DNA of 64,000 bases. It comes from Bicyclus anynana (Eukaryota; Arthropoda; Insecta; Lepidoptera; Nymphalidae). The DNA is taken from positions 8,653,561-8,717,560 of the forward strand of contig NC_069093.1 of the NCBI RefSeq assembly GCF_947172395.1, given 5' to 3'. The position numbers and the translations under genes are program-made. Of this stretch, positions 29,951-40,362 are shown one piece after another. The notes under the pieces were generated by a model, which saw only the letters and a list, made by a program, of their open reading frames with translations, searched no databases and was not told the DNA's origin. Position 1 is the first letter of the stretch, and each line of letters begins with the position of its first letter.

Positions 29951-30457
29951 TTTTTGACGTGACAACGTCTTATAATTCGATGGAGCCGGCTGCACACTCG
30001 AAAAAAGATGACGTCATGCGTCGTTCCCTCGCTCTAGGGTTGCCAACTTTTTTTACAAGAAATAAAGTATATTCTGGTCTATGAAGATTGTTAAAGAGTA
30101 TTTTAGAAAAACAAACATTTTCTTTTGAAAAATGTTCGTCAACCATTCCTTAATTTTTTTTTTTATTCTTTACAAGTTAGCCCTTGACTACAATCTCGCC
30201 TGATGGTAAGTGATGATGCAGTCTAAGATGGAAACGGGCTAACTTGTTAGGAGGAAGATGAAAATCCACACTCCTTTCGATGTCTGCACGACATCGTACC
30301 GGAACGCTAAATCGCTTGGCGGTACGTCTTTGTCGGTAGGGTGGTAACTAGCCACGGCCTAAGCCTCCCACCAGCCAAAAATCAGTATTTTCTTATGACG
30401 TTGTCACGTTCAACTATCGTCAGTAAACCGACTTTACAGACAACCGATTTTTTTTTT
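29951..30457 (+). mobile_element. MITE-CRE copy 3, interrupted by SINE-B
   Basis: Left part to about 30150 with TGACGTCA at 30009-30016, right part from about 30377 (ATCAGTATTTTCTTATGACG). The two halves join smoothly once the SINE is removed, showing that the MITE was there first. Confidence 0.85.
30151..30376 (-). mobile_element. SINE-B nested in MITE-CRE, 5' truncated
   Basis: The - strand runs from GGCTGGTGGGAGGCTTAGGC to an A-rich tail. The entire tRNA-like head is missing, so it arrived as a truncated copy. It divides MITE-CRE copy 3. Confidence 0.85.
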
Positions 30458-30724
30458 GAAAGTGAAAAGTGTTTGGTTTTAGACGTAAGTACAAATAACT
30501 GATACAATCACTTAGAACATAAACGAGCGTTGCAACAAAGCGAACTGGTTGCGTGGCGCAACGAACAGTGCCCTCGAACCGCTTTGTCGGTCAATATCAC
30601 TGCTTTACGAAACTTTACACGTACATCTCTCGCACATCCATTGTGAACATTGAACATCTGTTCAAATCTAGTAATACTTTTTAAACCTACTTGAAGTTGA
30701 GAAATTAAGCTAACCTACATAGGT

Positions 30725-31249
30725 AAGCCGTGATAGCCCAGTGGATATGACCTCTGCTCCAATTCCAAAAAAAAAAAAAAATTTTGACGGCCTCAGTGGC
30801 GCAGTGGTATGCGCGGTGGACTTACAACTGGGTTCGATCGATCCCCGGCTGGGCTGATTGAGGTTTTCTTAATTGGTCCAGGTCTGGCTGGAAGGCTTCT
30901 GCCTTTTTTAGTTACCACCCTACCGACATAGACGTACCGCCAAGCGATTTAGCGTTCCGGTACGATGTCGTGTAGAAATCTTCTGCCTTCGATTTGGAGG
31001 CATGACTGTATCTCCAACTTTTCAGTTGTGAGCATTTTAAGAAATTAATATTAAACGTGTCTCAAACGGTGAAGGAAAACATCGTGAGGAAACCTGCATA
31101 CTAGAGAATTTTAATTTTCTTAATTCTCTGCGTGTGTGAAGTCTGCCAATTCGCATTGGGACAGCGTGGTGGACTATTGGCCTAACCCATCTCACTCTGA
31201 GAGGAGACTCGTGCTCAGCAGTGAGCCGAATATGAGTTGATAATGATGA
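30725..31249 (+). mobile_element. SINE-A interrupted by SINE-B
   Basis: SINE-A head with perfect A box (30727-30766), poly-A (about 30767-30780), a 3'-truncated SINE-B (30784-30978) and then the rest of SINE-A (30979-31249). GACCTCTGCTCCAATTCC before and TCTTCTGCCTTCGATTTGG after the inset are both versions of the same SINE-A segment, so it is duplicated around the inset. Odd: the A run lies at the 5' side of the SINE-B and its own 3' end is missing. Confidence 0.75.
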
Positions 31250-31574
31250 CATAGTAGGTACGTACGCTAGGAACATTTGTAGGGTCCCGTATCTATAGGG
31301 TAAAACTGGACCCTATTACTAACAGTGGAATTCATAGACGTTGTGGGGGCACCCCCAGGGCATCATTCACCCGCTAAGTGTCAAAATCTCAAACAAATAG
31401 AGATTAAATTCGAAACTCAGCGGTTTCAACATAAGCCGAACCAAGACTCGAACTCGTATCCTTATGATAACAAACCACAAAGGCATTTACGAAAAAAATA
31501 ACTATTATTCAAAATAAGGATTCCAATGATAAGAAAGTAGAATTTTCACTGTAGTGAGATGATTATGCAAACTT
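31250..31574. other. no feature seen
   Basis: No repeat family or exon identified. A short CCCCCAGGG patch lies near 31350. Confidence 0.35.
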
Positions 31575-31636
31575 GATGTATGAATTTTTATCGTTAAAAA
31601 GCAAAATGCATTTTTAATGATAAAAATTCATACATC
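31575..31636. repeat. 26-bp hairpin with one mismatch
   Basis: GATGTATGAATTTTTATCGT to 31600 pairs with 31611-31636 around the loop GCAAAATGCA. AT-rich, unlike the 23013 hairpin. Confidence 0.7.
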
Positions 31637-31730
31637 CGGTTTTATTTACACCGCAACGTTCATGCAGAATCTAATTCATTATCATCTAAATAGTCCATTA
31701 AATTCAATTCAGTCTTTTTTGAGATCTCTG

Positions 31731-32098
31731 GTATAGTACAGGAATTCAGGAAATATGACTAAAGAATTGCATGACTCGAGATTTTTTAACCATCGGTAGG
31801 GAGCAAACCAACAAGCTTAACTTGAGTAGGTTCATCGACCTCAAGTCAAATATTTTAGAGTGCGTTTTTCTCCTAAATTATGAGTTTTACAGTAAAGTTT
31901 ATTTGTCAAAAAATGTAGATGACATTCTCATCTACAATTAATGTCATATAGTACCTCAATGACATTAACTGTAGATAAATATCGATGTGCTCAAGTTAAG
32001 CCTTATTGTGTTGCTCCCTACCGATGGTTAAAAAATCTCGAGTCATGTAATTCTTTTACAAATCTTATACGATTTTTTCTACATTTCCTGTACTAGTA
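31731..32098. mobile_element. 368-bp foldback element
   Basis: Outer GTATAGTACAGGA is mirrored by TCCTGTACTAGTA, and the inner arms CATGACTCGAGATTTTTTAA CCATCGGTAGGGAGC (31770-31805) match 31994-32052 inverted. The centre has further pairing (ATGTAGATGACATT / ACTGTAGAT). No frame. Probably a MITE of unassigned superfamily. Confidence 0.65.
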
Positions 32099-32398
32099 GG
32101 TATATATTTGGACCCGTTCGTCATTCCATGTGTTACTATTCCAAGACTCCACACTTCCTTGAATGTTAAGCGTACAAATATACTAGCACCTCGGCCGCTT
32201 GGCAATGAGCCAACATCCTAATGGTCGGGAACTCCAAAGCCACCAGAAAATCTTCTATATCGGAACCTAAACGTGCATCCGAAGTGGATTGACGTTGTTG
32301 TCATTAATTTTAATAAGCCCTTTTTTTGTTCATTAAAATATATTTAAAAATACATCATCATTTCCTATTTTTAATGAGAAGCCTTTTTTAATAAGAGA
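32099..32398. other. no feature seen
   Basis: Nothing recognised. GC content is moderate at 32180-32290. Confidence 0.35.
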
Positions 32399-32610
32399 CT
32401 AGCTGACGCCCCGCGGTTTAACCCGCGTAGTTACTGTTCCTGTGAGTATATGGGATTGAAATATAGACCATGACACTCGTAAATAACGTGGCTTTCTAGT
32501 GGTAAAAGAAAGTAGTAGTTCAAAATCGGTTTACTAGATCCAGAGACGTATGTGATGATGTGGGGGTACCACACAACTCAAACAAATGTATAATGTTATT
32601 ATATAGGAGT
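32399..32610 (-). mobile_element. Helitron-like element, second subfamily
   Basis: The - strand ends GGGCGTCAGCTAG. The + strand shows AATAACGTGGCTTTCTAGTG and AAAATCGGTTTACTAGATCC, shared with 10583-10725. The 5' border is unclear. Confidence 0.55.
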
Positions 32611-32742
32611 TTTAATGTGGATTGGTGGTATTGATTAAGTTCGTATAGTCTTTATCAAGTAACTGAATACAGAATCTCATGATTTGTAGCCGTACTGCAC
32701 AAATAAAACGCTGGGCCACCGGGGCACGTAAATTTTAATTTC

Positions 32743-32840
32743 ATCATCATCATCATATCAGCCGATGGACGTCCACTGCAGGACAAATGCCTTTTGTAGG
32801 GACTTCCAAACATCACGATACTGAGCCACCTGCATCCAGG
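32743..32840 (-). mobile_element. RTE-3p tail fragment
   Basis: GATGGACGTCCACTGCAGGA and CTGAGCCACCTGCATCCAGG on the + strand. Stops abruptly after about 95 bp. Contains only 3' end and ATC tail, no codons worth naming. Confidence 0.65.
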
Positions 32841-32906
32841 TTTTAATTTACTATGGTTTTAAATTAATAGGGCCTATACTGTAGAGCATGGATGTTATCA
32901 AACTAA

Positions 32907-33105
32907 TCTATACTAATATTATAAAGCTAAAGAGTTTGTTTGTTTGTTTGATTGAACGGGCTAATCTCATGAACTACTGGTCAGATTTGAAAAATTCTTT
33001 CTTTGTTAGATAGCCCAGTTATCGAGGAAGGCTATAGGCTACATTTATTTCCATATTCCTACGGGAACGGTAACCACGCGGGTGAAACCGCGCGGCGTCT
33101 ACTAG
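32907..33105 (+). mobile_element. HEL, complete (199 bp)
   Basis: TCTATACTAATATTATAAAG to CGCGCGGCGTCTACTAG, with every internal family block. Flanking A before TC and T after CTAG fit insertion between A and T. Confidence 0.85.
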
Positions 33106-33720
33106 TATTTATATAAGGCACTTAAAATCATAATTAATTAAAGTTAAAAGTAAGCAATATAAAAAACTACTTAGTACACATCATTATGAGAACAATCTTA
33201 CTGAGAACAACGTATTCAAAACAAAACTACTTCATTCCAAGCATTTATTTTACGAGTAATTGTGTAATTGAAGTTTCGTCTAAACGGAGTTGAACAATAT
33301 CGCGCAACATCTTTTATTGTTTCGATTTAGATGTATGAATGTCATAATTTGGTTTGTTTCCCATGGTGGCATAAACTCGCGTACAAGATTGCTCGTAATT
33401 CCAGGCCAATTATGACCCGCCGATCCTCGAGGCATCGGCAATCCAATTTGCGAATGTTGTTTGACTGTTTGCCACACGAACACGTCCCGTGTAGGTATTT
33501 CGTTACTGGAAAGTGTTTTTCCTGTAATATTTTTTATCTTGGAAGATATTTTTAAATTAATGTTCGTTAATCAAAGAATTTATACCAATAGTTACCAGTA
33601 GTCACTAACGCTTCGAAACTGAGGCGAAGAAACGTGGCTAATTGTCTTAATTTAATTTAGTTGCATAGGAAACGACTGAAGACTGAAGAAAGGAAGTTTC
33701 AAATAATACATAAATAATGT
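33106..33720. other. unique stretch, possible conserved non-coding DNA
   Basis: Bases 33330-33500 are near balanced in GC, non-repetitive, and open in frames on both strands (67 codons from GTG on -, 74 from an ATG on +). No protein family is recognised. An intronic regulatory element is as likely as an exon. Confidence 0.3.
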
Positions 33721-33885
33721 CTACAATGTCGAGTTGTGAGTTCAGGAAGTGTAAAAGCTATATACTTGTACATATTCACAAATATATCGTAATGTAAGTA
33801 AACACAAAATTTTTGTGCTTGTGAGCGCTCAGTGGACTAAGTAAATTCGGATCACTTCTTGCGGAGATTTTGTAGGCACGTAACA
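33721..33885 (+). repeat. dispersed repeat Y, copy 1
   Basis: TGTCGAGTTGTGAGTTCAGG, AATGTAAGTAAACACAA and GATTTTGTAGGCACGTAAC align in order with 50929-51081. Unnamed and non-coding. Confidence 0.65.
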
Positions 33886-33916
33886 AATCTATACTATAAA
33901 GTGTCGTTGACATTAA

Positions 33917-34349
33917 TCTTCTAATATATAAAATTCTCGTATCACAGTTTTCGTTGCCATACTCCTCCGAAACGGCTTAACCGATTTTGATGAAATTTTT
34001 TGTGCATATTCAGTAGGTCTGAGAATCGGCCAACATCTATTTTCAAACCCCTAAATCCTAGGATAGGGTAGTGGTAGGTTAGGGGTATGGTATAGGGATA
34101 GGGTAGGGGTAGGGTAGGGTAGTGGTAGTTCTTTTTTCATTTGTTTTTTTATTCTTTACAAGTTAGCCCTTGACTACAATCTCACCTGATGGTAAGTGAT
34201 AGTGGTAGTTGTAGGGTAGGGTAGGGTAGGGTTAGAGTAGAGGTAGGGTAGGGGTAGGGGTAGGAGTAGGGTAGTGTAAGGTAGGGATAGGGAAGAAGTG
34301 CACATAAATAAATTAATAAGTCAAAGCGAAGCTTGAGCGGGTCCGCTAG
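33917..34349 (+). mobile_element. HEL-G copy 2 with interrupted G-rich array
   Basis: Starts TCTTCTAATATATAAAATTC, ends GAGCGGGTCCGCTAG. Between lie GGGTAGGGGTAGGG-type repeats at about 34062-34130 and 34199-34291, split by a SINE-B fragment. A second TC-type start (TCTATACTATAAA) at 33888 suggests another element end just upstream. Confidence 0.75.
34138..34200 (-). mobile_element. SINE-B 3' fragment inside the HEL-G array
   Basis: TTCTTTACAAGTTAGCCCTT and GACTACAATCTCACCTGATG are the reverse complement of the SINE-B 3' end. Only about 60 bp entered, and GTGATAGTGGTAGT shows the G-rich array resuming immediately. Confidence 0.7.
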
Positions 34350-35408
34350 TCATTCAATAAAAATCGATTGTTCTTGATAAATTAATTATAAATATTGTTT
34401 GATCCGTTATGTTGTGAACATCTACCTACGTAATACCTACACGAGTGTGCCAGTATCTGTTTTGTTCTATCCATACACTCGTTACGTACATTCAATAGGA
34501 TTTGAAAGTTGATAGACGCAATAGAACTTAACGAGATCGAATATTATCCATCTTATTATAGGACTCAAAGGTGATTACAAAAATGACACTTGTCAGGATA
34601 ACTTACTTAACAAATCAAACTTTAACCAAATAAGACCCTATAATGGCAGAGAATGACCTTGAGTGGAATCACGCACTTGTGAACGATGTGTGTAGGGTTA
34701 AGGTACCTTTGACTGTATACAAACACTCCCCTTTTCCACTCAAGTCACTCTCCCCGCCTATCTCAAGTAACTCATAAAGAATTACACAACAAGAGATGTG
34801 GACGGCTCGAACACCACGAGCACACTGAAGCCAACACGAGATCGAGCGACGTAATATCCGTCACAGACTACTTACTATTTCCTACACTATTTATTAAAAA
34901 CATGTAAATTTAAAAGCGGCCAACGCGGAGATAACACTCTATAGAACGCGCAGAACTAAAAAATCTTAACAGAATGCACTTGCAATATTGTGACAGTTCA
35001 TAAAGTTTTAAGTAATACGAAGAAACGCGTACATTTTTTGGGCAACCGAAGTGTAAAGCCTTGGGCAGCGAAAGTCTTCAATGACGAAATGTCAAGGCAA
35101 AGTGTGCTTAGTGTATACTTCAATTTGTTCTTAAATGAACCTCAAGTATAACTTTAATAATTCCTCTCATCAAAGTTGGCTTAGATATTACCTGAGAGAG
35201 CGATAAAACACTTTCACACTATGGAAATATAGATCACAACTTCTTAGTTTTATTAACTCTAGGTTTTTGTTTTTATTTAGAGCATTTTAAATATATAAAT
35301 TTACCTAATGTGAGTTTTAAGCCTGTTTTTGCTTAACCTTAAAAATGCTTCGCTAACCAATTTTATATAGTTTTTCTTTCACAGAGTCTTTTAACAATAA
35401 CATTTTTC
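34350..35408. other. unique stretch with a candidate - strand promoter
   Basis: No element recognised. Bases 34780-34950 are GC-richer. On the - strand TTCAGTGTG (about 34822-34830) fits the arthropod initiator. No exon or reading frame follows convincingly, so this is only a candidate. Confidence 0.25.
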
Positions 35409-35553
35409 AATATTATAAAGCTGAAGAGTTTGTTTGAACACGCTAATCTCAGGAACTACTGCTTCGATTTAAAAATTCTTTCTGTGTTATATTATATAAC
35501 CCATTTATCGAGGAATGCTATATTTTAATCCCGTATTCCTACGCGAATGGAAA
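35409..35553 (+). mobile_element. HEL lacking its 3' end
   Basis: AATATTATAAAGCTGAAGAG through CCCGTATTCCTACGCGAATG. The terminal hairpin and CTAG are missing. Confidence 0.7.
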
Positions 35554-36187
35554 TAATTAAATATACTTTCAAAATTATAAAATTAGGTACAATGATTTGG
35601 TAATGCTAATGACCAAAATACCTGAGATGCATTAGAGGCGGTTAATATGCGTAAAGACACCGTTTTGTAAATTATTCAAGCGTAATATGAAATTCATTGG
35701 ACAAGGTACATCATATCCCAAAACGTCTATCAAGTTTATTATGCTATGCTCACACGTACACGTAAATTTTGGGGAATGGAAATGAGTAATAAATGTTCTG
35801 ACTTCATAAATGCACCTAAAGTCTAACTAAGTAAATCTTTGTAACCCTCCCGTTCCCTTATGCTACGCATAATTCGTCAGATTGCATAAAATGCACACTT
35901 TTAGCTATTATATTACCTTACCCTTATCTGAGATTCTGATTGAGTAATTCAGAAGTAGGTTTTTTGTTGCGTAAACGTACTCAATAACACGCAAGGTATC
36001 TTCCCTTATTTTCATCTTCCGTACTCTAATAAATGCAAAAAGTAATTTAAGTGTTAATTACAAAACTGCTGCATTACCTTGCTTCCCATGTGTAAAGATG
36101 CATTAAAGAAGATATAGAATTGTAACTTTGTTTCTCCATTATGTAATTTTAGTAAGCTTTTCACTTTTAAGTAAATTTTTTGGGCTA
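35554..36187. other. no feature seen
   Basis: AT-rich. Nothing recognised. Confidence 0.4.
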
Positions 36188-36387
36188 TCTATACTAATAT
36201 TATAAAACTGAAGAGTTTGTTTGTTTGATTGATTGAACGCGCTAATCTCAGGAACTACTGGTTCGATTTGAAAAATTCTTTCAGTGTTAGATAGCCCATT
36301 TATCGAGGAAGGCTATAGGCTATATTTTATCCCCGTATTCCTACGGGAATGGGAACCACGCGAGTGAATCCGCGCGGCGTCTACTAG
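36188..36387 (+). mobile_element. HEL, complete (200 bp)
   Basis: TCTATACTAATATTATAAAA to CGCGCGGCGTCTACTAG. Very close to the copy at 32907 in length and order of blocks, with a GATTGATT duplication near the 5' side. Confidence 0.85.
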
Positions 36388-36593
36388 TCACCTATAAACC
36401 TGTTATTCTAAGAGTATTCATATAATGTCTGCAGCATTTTATTAAAGTAAGCGTCACTCATAAAATATTCCCTGCGGTAATGGGTGGTAATGGTGTCGGA
36501 CACGCACGAGAGAATGTTTGTTTCGGTACGTCGCTTGTAAACATTTTTGCGTCCATTTCGTTTGTACTGTGACATGCAATGTGGACATTCGTC

Positions 36594-37016
36594 ATCATCA
36601 TCATCATTATCATTATCATCGTGATATCAATGAATGGGACGTCCATTGGACATAATCCTTTTGTGTAAGCAGCAATTCACTGCGATTAGCTTGATGAAGA
36701 CTATTTAGTCGTACCTCGTAGGACCAACACTATTATTCCTTATAGGATGGTAATTAAACGCTAACTAGTAAGACAACAATGCCCATCAATTTTTACATCA
36801 TAGGTCCACCTAATGGGGAACCAACACTAACCTTTTACGTGAGGGTCGCCATTCCAGCAACTTTGGACCCCAATTTCCATATGCCCCGCTTTTACCACTT
36901 CAGCTACGCGACTGGTTGAACTATGTCATGTCGTTGGTTCTTTTGCGGATCTCCTCATTTCTGATTCAATCACGCAAACGTACTTCAAGCATAGCTCGCT
37001 CCATCGCCCGCTGAAT
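36594..37016 (-). pseudogene. RTE-3p fragment, long but diverged
   Basis: ATC-rich tail at 36594-36620, then diverged family blocks ending in CATAGCTCGCTCCATCGCCC near 37010 on the + strand. Reading the - strand gives traces of the RT C-terminus with many stops. The oldest-looking of the set. Confidence 0.6.
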
Positions 37017-37093
37017 GAAACAGAGTCTTCATTTTTAGCTTCTAGTTTAGCCACTAAACTAACCCTAGTACAAATAAAGTGCATCAATTGTAA

Positions 37094-37615
37094 ATTAACG
37101 TCGTGTAGTTATAGTATGCATTCTTGGAAATTACATATTACCGTATCTATGAGAAGCGCTGAGAAACAGTTGGCCTTTCTAATGAGTACAATATTCATTT
37201 TCATTTCAATCAATTTCTTGATCTACATCATTGACCTCTTATAATAAAAAGACGCACAATCATGTAGAAAATTTCACTTAAAAATTGGCCAATTTTGCTT
37301 TTTTAGAATTATTGGTAAAGAAAATTATACCTAAAGGCCTTTAAATATAGTCCAATATTCAATAATAACCCAAATTTAAAGCAAATTCAACCTTGAATAT
37401 TGAATTTAAGGTTGAATTTGCAAATGCGACTACTTAAATTGAGTGCCAAGAAGTTGTGTTTGGCACTCATTGAGGGGACGTTTTTTAACGTCGTGTAGTT
37501 ATAGTATGCACTCTTGGAAATTACGTTTCGATGAGAAGCGCTTGGAAACTGTTGGCCTTTCTAATGAGTACAATATTCATTTTCATTTCAATCAATTTCT
37601 TGGTCTACATTTAGA
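37094..37615 (+). repeat. direct duplication of a 125-bp segment
   Basis: ACGTCGTGTAGTTATAGTAT to TCAATCAATTTCTT occurs at 37096-37220 and again at 37488-37602 with a few substitutions and a small deletion (CATATTACCGTAT against GTTTC). The 270-bp spacer contains a 14-bp hairpin GCAAATTCAACCTT / AAGGTTGAATTTGC (37381-37394 and 37408-37421). Confidence 0.8.
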
Positions 37616-37995
37616 GATATTGTAATACAATACCGAACAATGCAATACAAAGATTGTGCAATTTCACCGAGTGAATAGACACGATGTATTTACGACGTAA
37701 CACACGAGGTAGGTGAGGTAGGTACATTACTTTTGGTGTTATTCAGCCAACAAAATAGTTGTTGCACAACATTTTTCACTTTCCTTTGTTACGAGTATCT
37801 AAGTAAGGTTCTTTTTAAACCTTACGATGTTGAAATGGATGCCGATTGGATTACTAATGGAAATACAAAGAGGTCGTCTACGTTATCAACAGCGCGTGTG
37901 ACGCCTAGTGGGTTAGTCTATGCGGTTTTGGGTCATGAGGTTCTATGTTCGATAACTTGGAAATATTGTTTGGAAATGAAAATTAGTGCTGTTAC
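37616..37995. other. no gene supported
   Basis: A 103-codon + frame (from a TTG at 37733) crosses into the following transposon and has no known motif. Otherwise unremarkable. Confidence 0.3.
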
Positions 37996-38004
37996 ACTTC
38001 CAGC

Positions 38005-38693
38005 TAGGGTTGCCAACCGTACTGTATTACTGTACTATATTTAGAATCTGCGTAGTATAAACTGTAAAATATTTAGATCGCAAAAATACTATATTTTCAA
38101 CACTGAAATCAAACAAACCATTTAAAACTTTGAACTTTTGACAGATGCCTATCCAAACTTGTATAGCTTACTGAGTTAAGTCCAACGTTCCAAACATGAA
38201 ACGAACAAATTAGAAAAAAAACATTTTTGGTTTTCAAAAATAAAAAATAATCAAATGTGAAAAAGCTCAAGACACTCTTATTTCAGACAAATAAATCTTG
38301 AGAAATGCAACAAGAGTGAATAACTTTTTTTTTTTCAAGTATATATGTCGATTTTTTGCTTATTCAATAAAATAATATGTTATTTATTTATTTATTTATT
38401 TATTTATTATATATCTTAGTATGCTTACAGCTAAGCCAAAACGCATACAAAGTACAGACTTACAATATAACAATATAACAGATAAACAAATTACAGTATA
38501 ATCACTATACAATACAAACACATAAATTGCATATTTCTATAAAATTAAAATTAAAATTCACAGCTGTTTACAATATCAATAAATACATGAAGTTTTATAT
38601 CAAAAATATCTAGATTTAAGCGTATTATATTTTTTTATAACTAAATATGAAAAATACAATACCTATTTTTCTAAAAAAATGTTGGCAACCCTT
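38005..38693. mobile_element. hAT-like non-autonomous element with target duplication
   Basis: TAGGGTTGCCAAC at the left is mirrored by GTTGGCAACCCTT at the right. ACTTCCAGC flanks both sides (37996-38004 and 38694-38702), 8 or 9 bp depending on how the last bases are assigned, the range expected for hAT. The 689-bp interior has no transposase, a TTTA microsatellite (about 38377-38407), and a left half shared inverted with 59560-59925. Confidence 0.75.
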
Positions 38694-38702
38694 ACTTCCA
38701 GC

Positions 38703-39853
38703 ACATGAGAGCATTGTAAGCCATATAAGTCTTAGATATTTATTTACAACTGTAGTGATCGTTACAGAGTTGAACATTGTAGCCCTATTACCTACCCACC
38801 CTCCTTGGAGGAGCGTGGCAAGTTTATCTTCAAATAACTCCCCTATAAGAGAGGCATTGCCATGGACGATGATAATGCTGCTTTAGGATTCTCATCCATT
38901 TTCAACCATATTCATCCACCCGTCTCCATCCGCGTTTTAGTTCAGTAGACAGAAAATGATGAAAAGAAAACATCAAGTTACGGCAGTCCCATACGTATTT
39001 CATGGACTAATACTTAATAAGGTTAGCTAAACCTGACCAAACGTCCTTTCCATTTATGAGAGAGTGTCTCCTCATATTTTCAACTAATGTAACTTGTTCT
39101 GCTACTACCACCATAATAGGGTAGTTGACTCATATCAAATTTAATATAAACAACAACAATGATCCGAAACATATCGATATTACTCGTAATTATTAAAAGT
39201 TAAGGATTTCTTATAAAACTCAATTTAAAAATCATGTATTTTTTTTAATTTTCCAAACGTCAAAAACGCTGTCTCTCATTTTGTGAAGTCACAATGTTAC
39301 TTGATGTGCCTACTAAACGTCAAACTATATTCATAAACGCTCCGTTTGTAAAAGATTTGTTAACTTGACGTCATGAAACAGTTGAAATATAGACAGGCCA
39401 TCACGGCCGAAATGCGTTTTGTCAAAAAAAATATTTAAAAATTGAAATCTCAAAAAAAAACACGATTTTTTTTCGATCTAGTAGAACGATAATGAACCAT
39501 TTAAGACTTATTAAAAAGTGTCAACTAGCCTATTCTTCAATACATACAATTACTTAATCATTCTAACATACGACAGCATGCAAGATCCACTCATCTTAGC
39601 TTGCAAATGTGAAATCGTTCTCTGAAATACAATTTACTTATTCATAAGTGTATTTTAATCGTAATGACTTTATAGAAAGCATCATTCCATTAGTTTTTCT
39701 GTACTTATATATCTATTTTGTAATTTGTTTACCACACAAGTTGTCGGCCAGTGGATAGTGGCTGACTTATCGCAAAACCTCGTTATAGCTTTTTATTGTT
39801 AAGTCCATCAAGTATAGAATTTTTTTCTTGTAACTTTGCTGCCTGTTGCATTT
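38703..39853. other. no feature seen
   Basis: AT-rich sequence of 1.1 kb without recognised repeats. An ORF of 79 codons overlapping the transposon end at 38647 is not credible. Confidence 0.4.
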
Positions 39854-40020
39854 ACAGGGTGTCCCGTAATTAATGTTTCAAACGCAAATAAATACATCAC
39901 CTATTTATCTAAAACTAATTTGAATAATTTTCCAAAAATCCCCAAGGTGATCAAATTATTTTTCTTAAGAAAAATAATTATTGAATTAAAAAATCAGATC
40001 AGACAGAAAATTCCGAAATA
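39854..40020 (+). repeat. dispersed repeat Z, copy 1
   Basis: ACAGGGTGTCCCGTAATTAA then AACGCAAATAAATACATCAC and TTTTCCAAAAATCCCCAAGG align with 54371-54500. Element class unknown. The ACAGGG start resembles transposon termini. Confidence 0.55.
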
Positions 40021-40097
40021 ACCTGCATTAAAATATAACCTGCTCACCCGAGGGATGTGTATTTTCTTATAGATCGCTTAAGATTATAAACTGTGAC

Positions 40098-40362
40098 AAA
40101 AAAAATCGGTTGTCTGTAAAGTCTGTTTACTGACGACAGTTGAACGTGACAACGTCATAAGAAAATACTGACTGGCTGCATTTTTGAAAAGAAAATGTTC
40201 GTTTTTCTAAAATACTGTTTAATAATCTTCATAGACCAAAGTATACTTTAATTCTTGTAAAAAAAGTTGGCAACCCTAAAGCGAGGGAACGGCGCATGAC
40301 GTCATCTTTTTACGAGTGTGCAGCCGGCTCCATCGAATTATAAGACGTTGTCACGTCAAAAA
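40098..40362 (-). mobile_element. MITE-CRE copy 4
   Basis: Full length. TGACGTCA at 40297-40304. Both end blocks intact (AAAAATCGGTTGTCTG and ACGTTGTCACGTCAAAAA). Confidence 0.8.

Noticed and set aside
38647..38886. A 79-codon frame with plausible amino-acid mix
   Set aside because: It begins inside a hAT-like element and crosses its target duplication into flanking DNA.
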